From: Betaproteobacteria bacterium
GTDB taxonomy: Bacteria; Acidobacteriota; Terriglobia; Acidiferrales; UBA7541
Direction: 5' to 3'
NCBI GenBank assembly: GCA_903970165.1
Contig: CAJCHZ010000052.1
Location: 62,001 to 126,000 of the forward strand
DNA length: 64,000 nt
The position numbers and the translations under genes were made by a program. Under the pieces are notes generated by a model. The model saw only the letters and a list, made by a program, of their open reading frames with translations, searched no databases and was not told the DNA's origin. This document shows positions 1 through 8,391 of the stretch, one piece after another; position 1 is the stretch's first letter, and every line of letters starts with the position of its first letter.

Positions 1-89
1 GTAAATGCCAGTGGCGGATGCATACCGGGAAAAGGCACACGAACGGAATGATGCGCTCAACGCACCGCTCCGTTCATCATGAAACGCCT

Positions 90-644
90 CTACTTCTTGA
101 TTTGCGAGAGCACGTTTTCAATCGCAGCAATGACTTCGGGCGAGTCCGGCGTAACTTTCGATTCAAAGCGTGCAACTATGCGTCCATCCGGACCGATTAG
201 AAATTTTGTAAAATTCCACTGAATCTCGCCGCCTGTCTGCGGATTGGCCGCTTTGTCGGTTAGGAATTGATACAGCGGCGTCTTGTCGTCGCCTTTCACC
301 GAAACCTTGGCCATCATCGGAAACGTGACATTGTATTTAGTTTGGCAAAACGTCTTGATCTCCTGATTCGTCCCCGGCTCTTGTGATCCGAAATTATTCG
401 CTGGAATTCCGACGATTACGAATCCGCGATCCTTGTATTTCTCATATACCGCTTCCAGCGCGGTGTATTGCGGAGTGAACCCGCAGCGGCTGGCCACATT
501 CACCAACATGACCACTTTGCCCTTGTAGGCTGCCAGAGGTGCCGGCTGGCCCTCGATCGAATTCAAAGTAAAATCGTAAATCGTTTTTTCCGCAGCCATC
601 ATCGCTCCCGCAAAGAACAGCAGACAGAACAGCAACTTGGTCAT
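90..644 (-). CDS. Secreted glutathione peroxidase (cysteine type)
   Basis: This 184-residue protein belongs to the glutathione peroxidase family, thioredoxin-fold enzymes that reduce hydroperoxides using thiols or thioredoxin. An N-terminal hydrophobic segment (about residues 4-17, followed by AAEK) looks like a signal peptide, so it probably acts in the periplasm. The active-site block NVASRCGFTPQY carries the peroxidatic residue as Cys, not selenocysteine. The following block GIPANNFGSQEPG contains the family's conserved FGSQEP motif (with Gln), and WNFTKFL supplies the conserved Trp and Asn. It stands alone on the minus strand, facing away from the symporter gene. The length is normal for bacterial family members. 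The family assignment is secure; the physiological reductant is not visible from the sequence. Confidence 0.93.
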   Translation of the reverse strand: MTKLLFCLLFFAGAMMAAEKTIYDFTLNSIEGQPAPLAAYKGKVVMLVNVASRCGFTPQYTALEAVYEKYKDRGFVIVGIPANNFGSQEPGTNQEIKTFCQTKYNVTFPMMAKVSVKGDDKTPLYQFLTDKAANPQTGGEIQWNFTKFLIGPDGRIVARFESKVTPDSPEVIAAIENVLSQIKK

Positions 645-951
645 AAATCCTCCAGACTCTCTTTTACCCTGATCGTGGCATCACGGCAACACTCCCGGAT
701 GCTTGGCCTCGCCTTGCGCAGCCCCAGCACCAACCTGTTGGCCTCTTTCTCAGGCAAACTTCCATTGAGCCTTCCCTCCGCCTGTTGTAGACTTCGCACG
801 CAGAATTTTCGATACATCCAAACTGCCATTTTCATTGTGGCAGGCGCACCTCAGCTGACAGGGGCCGGTGCGCGATGCGTTCTCGCGAAAGCTAGTTCAA
901 CGAAGTAGCAGATCTTGTCCGGCAGCCACGAGCGGACCCAGGGAGGAACGA
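645..951. other. Divergent intergenic region
   Basis: These 307 bases separate the minus-strand glutathione peroxidase from the plus-strand symporter and must hold both promoters. I see no convincing coding region. Just before the symporter start there is a GGAGG-type ribosome binding site (about 942-947). No strong -35/-10 pair stands out by eye. Confidence 0.4.
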
Positions 952-2628
952 ATGCTGTTCGCAGCGGACGTGGAGATTCCCCACAAAAGCATTGCCACAC
1001 TGGATCTCGTTATCATCGGGATCTATTTCGCCATCGTGTTTTGCATCGGACTTTACTTCGCACGCAAAGAACGAACCTCTGAAAACTACTTCCTCGCCGG
1101 ACGCGACATCGGCTGGTTTTTTATCGGCGCGTCGTTGTTCGTTTCGAACATTTCGACCGAGCACTTCATCGGTCTCTCAGGCACCGGCGCCTCGTCTGGA
1201 ATGGCCGTGGGACACTTCGAATGGCTGGCGTGCCTCATTCTGCTGATCCTGGGTTGGGTCTTCGTGCCCTTTTATTTGCGCTCCAATGTTTTCACCATGC
1301 CAGAATTTCTCGAGCGCCGCTTCAATCGTAACTGCGCCGTTTACCTTGCCGGCATTTCGATTATCGCGTATATCTTCACCAAAATTTCCGTGCAGCTCTA
1401 CGCAGCCAGCGTTGTTCTCGAGCGCGTCGCTGGATGGTCATTGTGGAAAACTGCGGTAGTTCTTGTAGTGGTCACCGGCATTTACACCGTGGCCGGCGGC
1501 CTCGCCGCGGTCATCTATACAGACACCGTTCAGACGTTGATCTTGATCTGCGGCGCTGTCGCTCTCACGCTCATTGGCCTTCATCAGGTGGGCGGTTTCG
1601 CGCACCTGCGCACCATGGTCCCCGAAAGTTACTTCCACATGATGAGGCCATCCACCGACAAGGATTTTCCGTGGACAGGCATATTTTTTGGCGCACCGAT
1701 CCTTGGCATTTGGTATTGGTGTACCGACCAGGTGATTGTCCAGCGCGTCCTTTCCGCACGCGACGAAGGCCACGCGAAGTTAGGCACGATCTTCGCCGGC
1801 TTCTTGAAAATATTGCCGGTGTTCATGCTGGTGCTCCCAGGTATCATCGCGTTTGCCCTTTTCCCGGAACAAGTGAAAAAGCCTGATTTCGCCTACCCCA
1901 CGCTCATCCTGAATCTTCTGCCTACTGGCCTCGTTGGCCTGGTGATGGCTGCCCTGCTCGCGGCCGTCATGGGCGCTATGAGCTCGGTGTTCAATTCCGC
2001 TTCCACACTGGTAACGCTCGACTTCTATAAAAAAATCCGTCCGCAGGCTTCCGAAGGCCAGCTCGTAAATTTCGGCCGAATCGCCACAGGCTTCATGGTC
2101 TTGCTCGGCCTGCTTTGGGTTCCTTTCATCCACTACATCAGCAGCCAGCTCTACATTTATTTGCAGAGCGTGCAGGCCTACATCAGCCCGCCAATCTCCG
2201 CCTGCTTCGTCCTTGGAATTCTGTGGCCCCGCCTGAACGGCTCGGGCGCAATTTCCTCGCTCCTGACTGGTTTTGTTCTGGGCGCCACGCGTTTCATCCT
2301 GGAACTCGCCGACCGAGCATCGGGCGGCCACTTCGAGTCGCCAGTCGCGCGATGGATCATTGACATGAACTTCCTGCACTACGCCATTTTCATGTTCGTA
2401 GTCTGTTCGATCGTTCTGGTGGCGGTCAGCCTCATGACCAAAGCGCCTGATCGAAAACAACTTGCCGGCCTCACCTTCGCAACGGTCGACGACAAGCTTG
2501 AAACCACGGTTGTTGGCATTCCGCAGCGCAAGCCGGCTCACGAAACGCCAACCGAGCACCGTATCAATATTTTCTTCAGTCTCCTTTTGCTGGCGACGGT
2601 GATCGGCTTGTGGATTTACTTCCGTTAA
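952..2628 (+). CDS. Sodium:solute symporter (SSS family)
   Basis: The protein has about 558 residues and the hydrophobic profile of an SSS/SLC5 transporter with some 13-14 membrane segments. Typical family features are the early segment LDLVIIGIYFAIVFCIGLY, the cytoplasmic block ARKERTSENYFLAGRD, WFFIGASLFVSNISTEH in helix 2, and GAMSSVFNSASTL in the sodium-binding helix. This places it near the sugar and inositol transporters of the family, but the substrate cannot be read from sequence alone. The reading frame is open upstream to 868, but the ATG at 952 is chosen because GGAGGAAC lies just before it. It is followed after 21 bases by a small unknown gene that may be co-transcribed. A GH13 enzyme nearby on the other strand would fit sugar uptake, but that is only context. 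Confidence 0.9.
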   Translation: MLFAADVEIPHKSIATLDLVIIGIYFAIVFCIGLYFARKERTSENYFLAGRDIGWFFIGASLFVSNISTEHFIGLSGTGASSGMAVGHFEWLACLILLILGWVFVPFYLRSNVFTMPEFLERRFNRNCAVYLAGISIIAYIFTKISVQLYAASVVLERVAGWSLWKTAVVLVVVTGIYTVAGGLAAVIYTDTVQTLILICGAVALTLIGLHQVGGFAHLRTMVPESYFHMMRPSTDKDFPWTGIFFGAPILGIWYWCTDQVIVQRVLSARDEGHAKLGTIFAGFLKILPVFMLVLPGIIAFALFPEQVKKPDFAYPTLILNLLPTGLVGLVMAALLAAVMGAMSSVFNSASTLVTLDFYKKIRPQASEGQLVNFGRIATGFMVLLGLLWVPFIHYISSQLYIYLQSVQAYISPPISACFVLGILWPRLNGSGAISSLLTGFVLGATRFILELADRASGGHFESPVARWIIDMNFLHYAIFMFVVCSIVLVAVSLMTKAPDRKQLAGLTFATVDDKLETTVVGIPQRKPAHETPTEHRINIFFSLLLLATVIGLWIYFR

Positions 2629-2649
2629 GCGATCTAGGGATAACAATAA

Positions 2650-3207
2650 ATGAGAGTCGCCGCCATCCAGGTCTTAAAAGCGAACGTCTCCCAGGACGAA
2701 GCGGTGCGCAGTTTTCGTTCCGGTATCTTTAGCGCGATCTATTGGCGAATTCGCGGCGGCCCCCTTCAACGAATTGCCGATGCTTATGTGCCCTTTTGGG
2801 TTTACCGCGTGCGCTACGCTATCGGCAGCGCTTCGAAGACTCGGTTCTTTGCGCTGGACGCCGTTCGCGGAACGCTCGATCTTTTCGAGTTCCCGCATGT
2901 TCCTCAAGAAGAGGCACTACGCACGATCGAAACGCGGAACCGTCTTCTGCCGCGTCTAAATGAAGACGCAGCCGAAGAACTCCTCAGGATGAAAGTTCTT
3001 CGAGTGCTTTTTCAGCAAGGTTTTTTCAAACTGCGCGCCTTGAAAGTCGAAATTGAGCGCGTTCCTCTGGAGTTGCATCTGCCCTATTGGCTGGCCTTTT
3101 ACGGCACGAGCGCTTCGGCGAAGTGCCGCGTGCTGGACGCCGTGCGACGCCGCATTGAGGGCGCCAAAGCTTCCTCCTTCTTCGAGGAATGGCTCGCAGC
3201 CGCTTAG
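2650..3207 (+). CDS. Conserved hypothetical protein, 185 residues
   Basis: I do not recognise this protein. It is soluble, has no signal peptide, and is rich in Arg, Ala, Phe and Leu. The N-terminal half has a mixed hydrophobic-basic pattern with aromatics (YVPFWVYRVRYA). The C-terminal half looks helical, with ELLRMKVLRVLFQ and a charged tail ending FFEEWLAAA. It starts 21 bases after the symporter stop, so it is probably in the same transcript, and a palindromic terminator follows. Codon usage matches the neighbours and the frame is intact, so it is likely a real gene. A regulatory or accessory role for the symporter is possible but unsupported. Confidence 0.65.
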   Translation: MRVAAIQVLKANVSQDEAVRSFRSGIFSAIYWRIRGGPLQRIADAYVPFWVYRVRYAIGSASKTRFFALDAVRGTLDLFEFPHVPQEEALRTIETRNRLLPRLNEDAAEELLRMKVLRVLFQQGFFKLRALKVEIERVPLELHLPYWLAFYGTSASAKCRVLDAVRRRIEGAKASSFFEEWLAAA

Positions 3208-3229
3208 CGAAGCTTGAAGTATGCCCGCT

Positions 3230-3251
3230 CCGGGCACTGATCAGTGCCCGG
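3230..3251. terminator. 22-bp perfect palindrome, likely bidirectional terminator
   Basis: CCGGGCACTGA is followed directly by its exact reverse complement, with no mismatch, then by ATGTTTTA. It lies in the 57-base gap between two convergent genes, where a shared terminator is expected. The U-tract is short (TTTT), so termination may be imperfect. Confidence 0.6.
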
Positions 3252-3264
3252 ATGTTTTATGAGT

Positions 3265-5220
3265 TTAGTCCAAAACAAAAATAGAAATAGATTGTGCAGG
3301 CATGCTGATGTGAACTTCCCCGCCCTTCACGTCTGCTTGCGCTTGGCCAAAGACCTGCGAGAATCCCGCCGCATCTTTTGCGGGAGTGTCGCGCAGGAGA
3401 ATTTTCAATGCTCGGGCATCCATGGAATTGTTAAATGCAATTATGACGCGCTCTTCCTCTGCCTCGCGCAAGAAAACATAACTGGCATCATCAGACGACA
3501 GATGCCACAGCCTTCCGGCCTGCAGCGCAGGATGTTCATGGCGCAAACGTAGCAAGGTTTGCACATAGCTAAAAATCTCCTGCTGCTCTGTGGTCCGTCC
3601 CTCACTTGTGAATGCGTTCTTCGCATCGCCCGGCCAGCCTCCCGGGAAATCCCGCCCGTTATTAGGGTCGCCGCCAGGCATTCCGATTTCATCGCCATAA
3701 TAAATTGCGGGGATCCCGCGCAAACTCAGGGTCAACCCGAGCGCCAGCTTCTGTTTTGAGATAGAGCTGCCTTCCGCACTCGCAAACCGCGGCACGTCAT
3801 GATTGCCGCAAATTGTCACCAGGTTATCGGGGTGAACGTATAACGAATCATGACGCAGCACATCCGCGATGCGTCCGGCAGGCGCGCCTTTCAGCAAAAC
3901 GTCCCGCAGCACAAAAAACAACGGGGAATCGAAGAGCGCATTCAACCCGGAGTCTACCCCGTCAAATCTCCTTTGCCCTCCGGCAAAAAACGACGTGACG
4001 ATCGGATCCGGGTGGGACACCTCCCCAATTGTCGTGAGTTGTGGATAAATCGAATGTAACCGAGTGTGCCAGACTGCCCAGAACTTCCGCGGCACATACG
4101 GAAACGTATCCAACTGATAGCCATCAAGCCCGGAAGTCTCGGCCCACCAAATGCTTTGCTGCAAAAGATATTCGGCGACGATTGGATTTTCCGTGTTCAA
4201 GTCCGGCAGCGTGCCAAAAAGCCACCCATCCGTTAAATTCCGCGACAGTCCCGGCGGTGCGTGCGGATCCATCAGAGCTTCGAATGCATCGTGCCCCGCC
4301 GATTGCTTCTCATTCTCGCCCCAGAACTCTCCCTTCAAACCAACCGAAGTATTCAAATGCCGTTGCTGCGTTCCATGAAACCAGTCAGGCAAAGGCGGTT
4401 CAGCAACCCAAGGATGCTTTGGCCCAACATGGTTCAGCAGCAAATCAAAAAAAATCTTTATGCCTTGCTTGTGCGCTTCCGCAACGAGCTCCTGATATTC
4501 CTGTACAGTTCCGAGATGAGGATCCACCGCATACAAATCCACGGCACCATAACCTTGATAATCCTGCGCCGCGCCGTCTTTCATGATGGGTGTTAACGAG
4601 AGCGCCGTCACGCCCAGTTCTTTAAAGTAAGGAAGGTGCTCGCGAATCCCCTGCAAATCCCCACCGTGATAAGCCCGCGCGTTCGAACGGTCATGAGTTC
4701 CTCGCGCTTCCGCCGGCTCATCATTCGTGGGATCGCCGTTCGCAAAACGGTCCGGCACAATGAGGTAAATCACGTCTTCCTGCGATAATCCCTGAAATTT
4801 TCCCGCACTCATCGCGCGCCCAGCCAGTGGCAGCTCAAAGGAAGTTATCCCCGTCGGCGTCTTCACGCGGCAAACCGCCGTGCCCGATTTCGTCTCTGCT
4901 CCGATCTTCAGCCAGACGAACAAGTAATCGCCGCCGGCCGTCGCCTGCGTGCGCTCCACCAGGACGCTCGGCAAGTTGCAGGCGACGCGCGTAGCTTCCA
5001 GGTTGCGCCCGGATAACAGCAACATCAGTTCCGGCGTCAGATTGATCCACCACGATGGCGGCTCAATTTTTGTAACGACAGGCGCGTCCTTCTGTGGTGC
5101 TTGCTCATCCTGCGCAAGCAAAGTTCCGGCAGTAGAACCGATGAGGATAGCCACAAACAGCAGTTTCTGAATAGATCGGCCAATGATCGATCGCAGGCGG
5201 AAAGAAACCGAAGTTTTCAC
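3265..5220 (-). CDS. Secreted GH13 alpha-amylase family enzyme (cyclomaltodextrinase/SusA-like)
   Basis: This 651-residue protein starts with a signal peptide (to about LLAQ, residue 36). A cyclomaltodextrinase N-terminal-type domain (about 45-130) follows, then a GH13 catalytic barrel (about 140-550) and a small C-terminal beta domain. Catalytic regions are visible: region I FFDLLLNHVG, region II DGYQLDTFPY with the nucleophile Asp, region III TIGEVSH with the acid/base Glu, and region IV CGNHDVPR. It would hydrolyse alpha-glucans or cyclodextrins outside the cytoplasm. In region II the nearly invariant Arg two residues before the nucleophile is Gln (codon CAG), which may alter or weaken activity. 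It is followed downstream by no partner and preceded at 62 bases by a CBM9-like protein on the same strand, suggesting a carbohydrate-use unit. Confidence 0.9.
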   Translation of the reverse strand: MKTSVSFRLRSIIGRSIQKLLFVAILIGSTAGTLLAQDEQAPQKDAPVVTKIEPPSWWINLTPELMLLLSGRNLEATRVACNLPSVLVERTQATAGGDYLFVWLKIGAETKSGTAVCRVKTPTGITSFELPLAGRAMSAGKFQGLSQEDVIYLIVPDRFANGDPTNDEPAEARGTHDRSNARAYHGGDLQGIREHLPYFKELGVTALSLTPIMKDGAAQDYQGYGAVDLYAVDPHLGTVQEYQELVAEAHKQGIKIFFDLLLNHVGPKHPWVAEPPLPDWFHGTQQRHLNTSVGLKGEFWGENEKQSAGHDAFEALMDPHAPPGLSRNLTDGWLFGTLPDLNTENPIVAEYLLQQSIWWAETSGLDGYQLDTFPYVPRKFWAVWHTRLHSIYPQLTTIGEVSHPDPIVTSFFAGGQRRFDGVDSGLNALFDSPLFFVLRDVLLKGAPAGRIADVLRHDSLYVHPDNLVTICGNHDVPRFASAEGSSISKQKLALGLTLSLRGIPAIYYGDEIGMPGGDPNNGRDFPGGWPGDAKNAFTSEGRTTEQQEIFSYVQTLLRLRHEHPALQAGRLWHLSSDDASYVFLREAEEERVIIAFNNSMDARALKILLRDTPAKDAAGFSQVFGQAQADVKGGEVHISMPAQSISIFVLD

Positions 5221-5281
5221 CCCGAAAGCATAGAAAAAAAGCGCTGTCAGCGCCAGCGCGGGATCCGTGGCCTCCGCTCAA

Positions 5282-6043
5282 CTACCGTTCAAACACCAAT
5301 TTCCCAAATGCCTCTGGAACATGGAAATTCGGCTCCGGCGTTCCTGTCGGCCGCCACGCCGAGTAAAACCGCGGCTCCTTTGCCCCTTCGACCCTGTAGA
5401 AGTTGATGCGCCAAGCCGCAGCCGGATCAAACTTCTCTGTCAAACTCTTCATCGGCACGGCCAGCTCGGCCTGCCAGGTCATTTTTTTCTCGTCCACATG
5501 CACGCGCCGCCTCAATCCGCTATTTAGATCGCGTTTCCCTCCGGGCGCGATATCCAGGTCAATCCACATTCCGTTCGGACTAACTTCAATCTCTTTATAG
5601 CCATGGCCCTCGGAATCAGCTGGTTGAAGAAAAACTTCGGCAACGTCCCGGTCCCAAAGTTTGTCCCGCCGTCCGCGAGAGTCCGCGTCCTCAAAAACCG
5701 TAATGCTTCGATACTTCGCCAGAAAGCTCAAATAAAGAACATCGGCGGTCCAGAGCAGCCGCACCTCGGTCTCGCGCCGCTCATCTGCGTTCTTCCCTTG
5801 CCAGTCATGACGGAACTCAATCGCCGCAGCTTTTTTCCAGGCAGCATCGGGCGGAAATCCGTCCGCATCGGTTTGACCAATAAATCTCAGCGCATTTACT
5901 GTCCCCGTGTCGCGAATCGAGGATGTTTCACCAGCAATCACGCATCGCTCCCATCCACTGCCTGCCCTCGCAGCCAGCATAACCGCAGACAGGAGCCATG
6001 CAAGCAGGAAACGATTCAATGTGCGGAACTTGGCATAAAGCAT
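5282..6043 (-). CDS. Secreted protein with CBM9-like (DOMON-type) domain
   Basis: The 253-residue protein has a signal peptide (about residues 1-27) and one domain resembling the carbohydrate-binding family 9-like fold. The pattern is recognisable: DAAWKKAAAIEF near the start, then EVRLLWTADVLYLSFLAKY. Next comes DVAEVFLQP, followed by YKEIEVSPNGMWIDL, and it ends with WRINFYRVEG and FHVPEAFGKLVF. Such domains bind sugars or line outer-membrane-associated proteins. No catalytic domain is attached. It lies 61 bases upstream of the GH13 gene on the same strand, so the two are probably co-transcribed and may act on the same polysaccharide. Start and frame are unambiguous. The ligand is unknown. 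Confidence 0.8.
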   Translation of the reverse strand: MLYAKFRTLNRFLLAWLLSAVMLAARAGSGWERCVIAGETSSIRDTGTVNALRFIGQTDADGFPPDAAWKKAAAIEFRHDWQGKNADERRETEVRLLWTADVLYLSFLAKYRSITVFEDADSRGRRDKLWDRDVAEVFLQPADSEGHGYKEIEVSPNGMWIDLDIAPGGKRDLNSGLRRRVHVDEKKMTWQAELAVPMKSLTEKFDPAAAWRINFYRVEGAKEPRFYSAWRPTGTPEPNFHVPEAFGKLVFER

Positions 6044-6199
6044 AAAACCAGCCTCGCATCAACCGCAGGAAGGGGCAAACCTTTTGCGCACGTCCACTTT
6101 CTCTATTCCAGAGGCTTCCCCGTCCGCATGCTAGCATCAAGTTCAGTCTTCACCCGCCGCTAAAGTCAATTCAGCGGTAAATTTCCCAGGGAGCGATTC

Positions 6200-7024
6200 A
6201 TGATTGAGCCGGTTCACGTACAAGACTACTTGTCGCAACCCTCGGGGCGCACACCAGACGAGTTTGAACACATCAAGCTCCGCATCGAAGCGAGCTCCGC
6301 GCGCATCACCCTTAACCGCCCCGAACACAATCTTCTCAATGAAGTCATGCTGCGCGAACTCGCCGACGCAATCAATATCGTCGGTCAGCGCAACGACGTG
6401 AAGCTGGTCGTTCTCGATTCCTCCTGTAAGGTCTTTTGTGGCGGCATCGATATTGGTGAATACACCTCCGAACGTGTTTTCCAGATGCTCGACGCCTTTC
6501 ACGCGGCCTTCTCCGGAATGCTCGATGTTGGAAAGCCGGTAATTTGCGTGGTCAACGGGCCAGCCATCGGCGGCGGCGCCGAACTCGCCGCTTTCGGAGA
6601 CCTCGTGATTGCCACGCCCAAGGCTCGTTTCGCGCAGCCGGAAATTTCCATCGGCATTTTCCCGCCGCTCGCCTCGACCATTCTTCCGTATCTCGTCGGG
6701 CCCAAGCGCGCACTCGAGATTATCCTGACCGGAGAAGCCGTAACGGCGGAACGCGCTCTCGAACTTGGCCTCGTCAACCGCCTCGTCCCCGAAGCCAAAC
6801 TCGAGCAAACCGTCAGCGAATTGATGGAACGCATCACCGCACACTCTGGTCCTGTTTTGATGATGGCCAAGAAAGCGATTCTCGCCGGCATGGGTCTTTC
6901 CATGCGCGACGGCCTGAAGCAATCCATGAACATTTTCCTGAACGAACTCTATCGTCTCGATGATTCTCAGGAAGGGCTCCGGGCGCTCGTCGAAAAACGC
7001 AAACCAAATTGGAAAAATCGCTGA
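6200..7024 (+). CDS. Enoyl-CoA hydratase/isomerase family protein
   Basis: The 274-residue protein has the crotonase fold. After about 25 extra residues the family pattern begins (ARITLNRPEHNLLNEVM). The oxyanion-hole block FCGGIDIGEY is present. Both catalytic glutamates of true hydratases are in place: GGGAELA (Glu144 equivalent) and QPEISIGIFPP (Glu164 equivalent). It likely hydrates an enoyl-CoA in the cytoplasm. Candidates are fatty-acid or aromatic degradation, including the cyclohexadiene-carbonyl-CoA hydratase branch, which I cannot distinguish here. A GGGA ribosome binding site precedes the ATG. It is monocistronic in appearance, followed by the cobalamin riboswitch of the next operon. 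Confidence 0.88.
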   Translation: MIEPVHVQDYLSQPSGRTPDEFEHIKLRIEASSARITLNRPEHNLLNEVMLRELADAINIVGQRNDVKLVVLDSSCKVFCGGIDIGEYTSERVFQMLDAFHAAFSGMLDVGKPVICVVNGPAIGGGAELAAFGDLVIATPKARFAQPEISIGIFPPLASTILPYLVGPKRALEIILTGEAVTAERALELGLVNRLVPEAKLEQTVSELMERITAHSGPVLMMAKKAILAGMGLSMRDGLKQSMNIFLNELYRLDDSQEGLRALVEKRKPNWKNR

Positions 7025-7093
7025 CTTTTTCCGCATGAACTCTCATGCCGCTCTCGTGCCGCGCATTGACACTCCCAGACCCTCGACATACAC

Positions 7094-7200
7094 TGAGTTT
7101 TCATTTTGCAGGCATGGGAAGTGGGGAAGGCCGTGAGAATCGGCCGCGGTCCCGCCACTGTAATCGGCTGAACCAGCCGTAAGCCAGACCACCCTCTCGC
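7094..7200 (+). promoter_or_regulatory. Cobalamin riboswitch upstream of btuFCD
   Basis: The leader contains the conserved cobalamin aptamer core. This is a GGGAAGGCCGTGAGAATC segment, then GGTCCCGCCACTGTAA (about 7149-7164), and a B12 box AAGCCAGACCACC (about 7182-7194). These elements are in the order and spacing of the compact class of AdoCbl riboswitch. A transcription terminator hairpin follows at 7242-7271, so bound cobalamin should stop transcription before btuF. Exact 5' and 3' ends are estimates. Confidence 0.93.
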
Positions 7201-7241
7201 GCCGAAGCAGCCAGCGCTTTTCGCGAGAAGAAGCGCCGCTA

Positions 7242-7271
7242 AGCCCCAGGCTATCTCGCGGGGCTTTTTTG
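7242..7271 (+). terminator. Intrinsic terminator of the btuFCD riboswitch
   Basis: AAGCCCC pairs with GGGGCTT across a 12-base loop and is followed by a run of T residues. It lies between the B12 box and the btuF start, exactly where the expression platform of a transcription-attenuating riboswitch should be. Confidence 0.85.
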
Positions 7272-7305
7272 TTGTTCAGGCAGATTCCTTTCATCAAGGA
7301 GACTT

Positions 7306-8391
7306 GTGCGGTCACGAAATACGCGGCGAAAAAGTACGATGGCAAAGGCAAGCAACGCTTTCGCCGCTGCTATGCTCTTCGCGCTCGCCTGGTCTCTTCC
7401 CGTCCGCGCGCAGTCAATCCAATCCACTCCATCCGCTTCCCCGCTCTACAAGGAATTTGTAGATGAAGCCGGCCGCACCGTCCGCGTGCCGCAACCCGTC
7501 CTGCGCATCATCTCCCTCGCTCCGAGCCTCACAGAAACAATTTACGCCCTCGGCTTGCAGGACCGCCTCATAGCTGACACCGACTTCTGCGATTTTCCCG
7601 CAGACGCCCAGAAGAAAACCAAGGTGGGCGGCGGCCTCAACCCCAGCCTCGAACAAATCGTCGCCCTGAAGCCCGACCTCGTTCTTCTCGCTAAGAGCTT
7701 CAACCGCATCGAAACTCTCCACGCTCTCGAAACTCTCGGCATCCCCGCCTACGGCACGGAGCCCCATACCGTTCAGCAAATCATCTCCTCCACCGAGCGT
7801 CTCGCCGGCGTCCTCGGCGCCCCGGAAGCTGGTTCTGCCCTCTCCGCCGATCTCCAGCGCCGCCTCTCGGATCTCCAACAACATCTCAACGGTTTTCCGC
7901 CGCGCCGCGTCCTCTTCGTCGTCTGGTCCGATCCTCTTATCTCTATCGGCAGGGACACCTTTATCGCCGATGCGCTCAAGCATGCCGGCGCGTCTTCCAT
8001 CGTGGATTCCGCGCAAGATTGGCCGCAAATGAGTCTCGAAGAAGTCGTTCGCCTACAGCCGGACTTCCTCGTTTTTGCCGGTTCGCACGCCGAAGCCGGC
8101 CAAAACGATATTGAGGTCCTCGCCGAACGCCCCGGATGGCGTGGTCTCGATGCGGTTCGCAATCGTCATTTCGCCATGATCAGCGATGCCGTCAACAGGC
8201 CCGCACCAAGAATCGTCTCCGCCATCGAGGATCTCGCCCGGCAGCTGCACCCGGAAGCCTTCGTCCCGCTTCCCGACGACGAAAAAGAAAAGAAAGCCCC
8301 GCCCACAGCCGAACCCCAGCTTTCCACCGTGGCGCTCGAATCGCATGCTGCCGATACCGCTCAAATGGAGGCCTGCGCTTGCGCCCCCTGA
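7306..8391 (+). CDS. btuF: Periplasmic cobalamin-binding protein BtuF-like
   Basis: The protein has up to 361 residues with a signal peptide ending near RAQS, then a type III periplasmic binding protein domain. Family patterns are RIISLAPSLTETIYALG, VGGGLNPSLEQIVALKPDLVL, and the C-terminal half's ISIGRDTFIADALKHAGA. It would capture cobalamin in the periplasm for the BtuCD transporter. Two starts are possible: GTG at 7306, with AAGGAG four to five bases upstream, and ATG at 7339; I favour the GTG because of its ribosome binding site. A cobalamin riboswitch precedes it and the permease gene overlaps its 3' end, which distinguishes it from siderophore-binding relatives. The tail beyond about residue 320 is charged and Ala/Pro-rich, probably disordered. 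Confidence 0.9.
   Translation: MRSRNTRRKSTMAKASNAFAAAMLFALAWSLPVRAQSIQSTPSASPLYKEFVDEAGRTVRVPQPVLRIISLAPSLTETIYALGLQDRLIADTDFCDFPADAQKKTKVGGGLNPSLEQIVALKPDLVLLAKSFNRIETLHALETLGIPAYGTEPHTVQQIISSTERLAGVLGAPEAGSALSADLQRRLSDLQQHLNGFPPRRVLFVVWSDPLISIGRDTFIADALKHAGASSIVDSAQDWPQMSLEEVVRLQPDFLVFAGSHAEAGQNDIEVLAERPGWRGLDAVRNRHFAMISDAVNRPAPRIVSAIEDLARQLHPEAFVPLPDDEKEKKAPPTAEPQLSTVALESHAADTAQMEACACAP

Noticed and set aside
90..644. Glutathione peroxidase as a selenoprotein
   Set aside because: The active-site residue is encoded as Cys (SRCGFTP) and there is no in-frame UGA.
1780..2646. Long antisense open frames (for example 1780-2646 minus, 6143-7036 minus, 11336-12391 minus, 21723-22709 plus, 58738-59739 minus, 60131-60958 minus)
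   Set aside because: They lie opposite genes with clear family motifs and their translations lack any domain character. GC-rich codon use creates such shadow frames.
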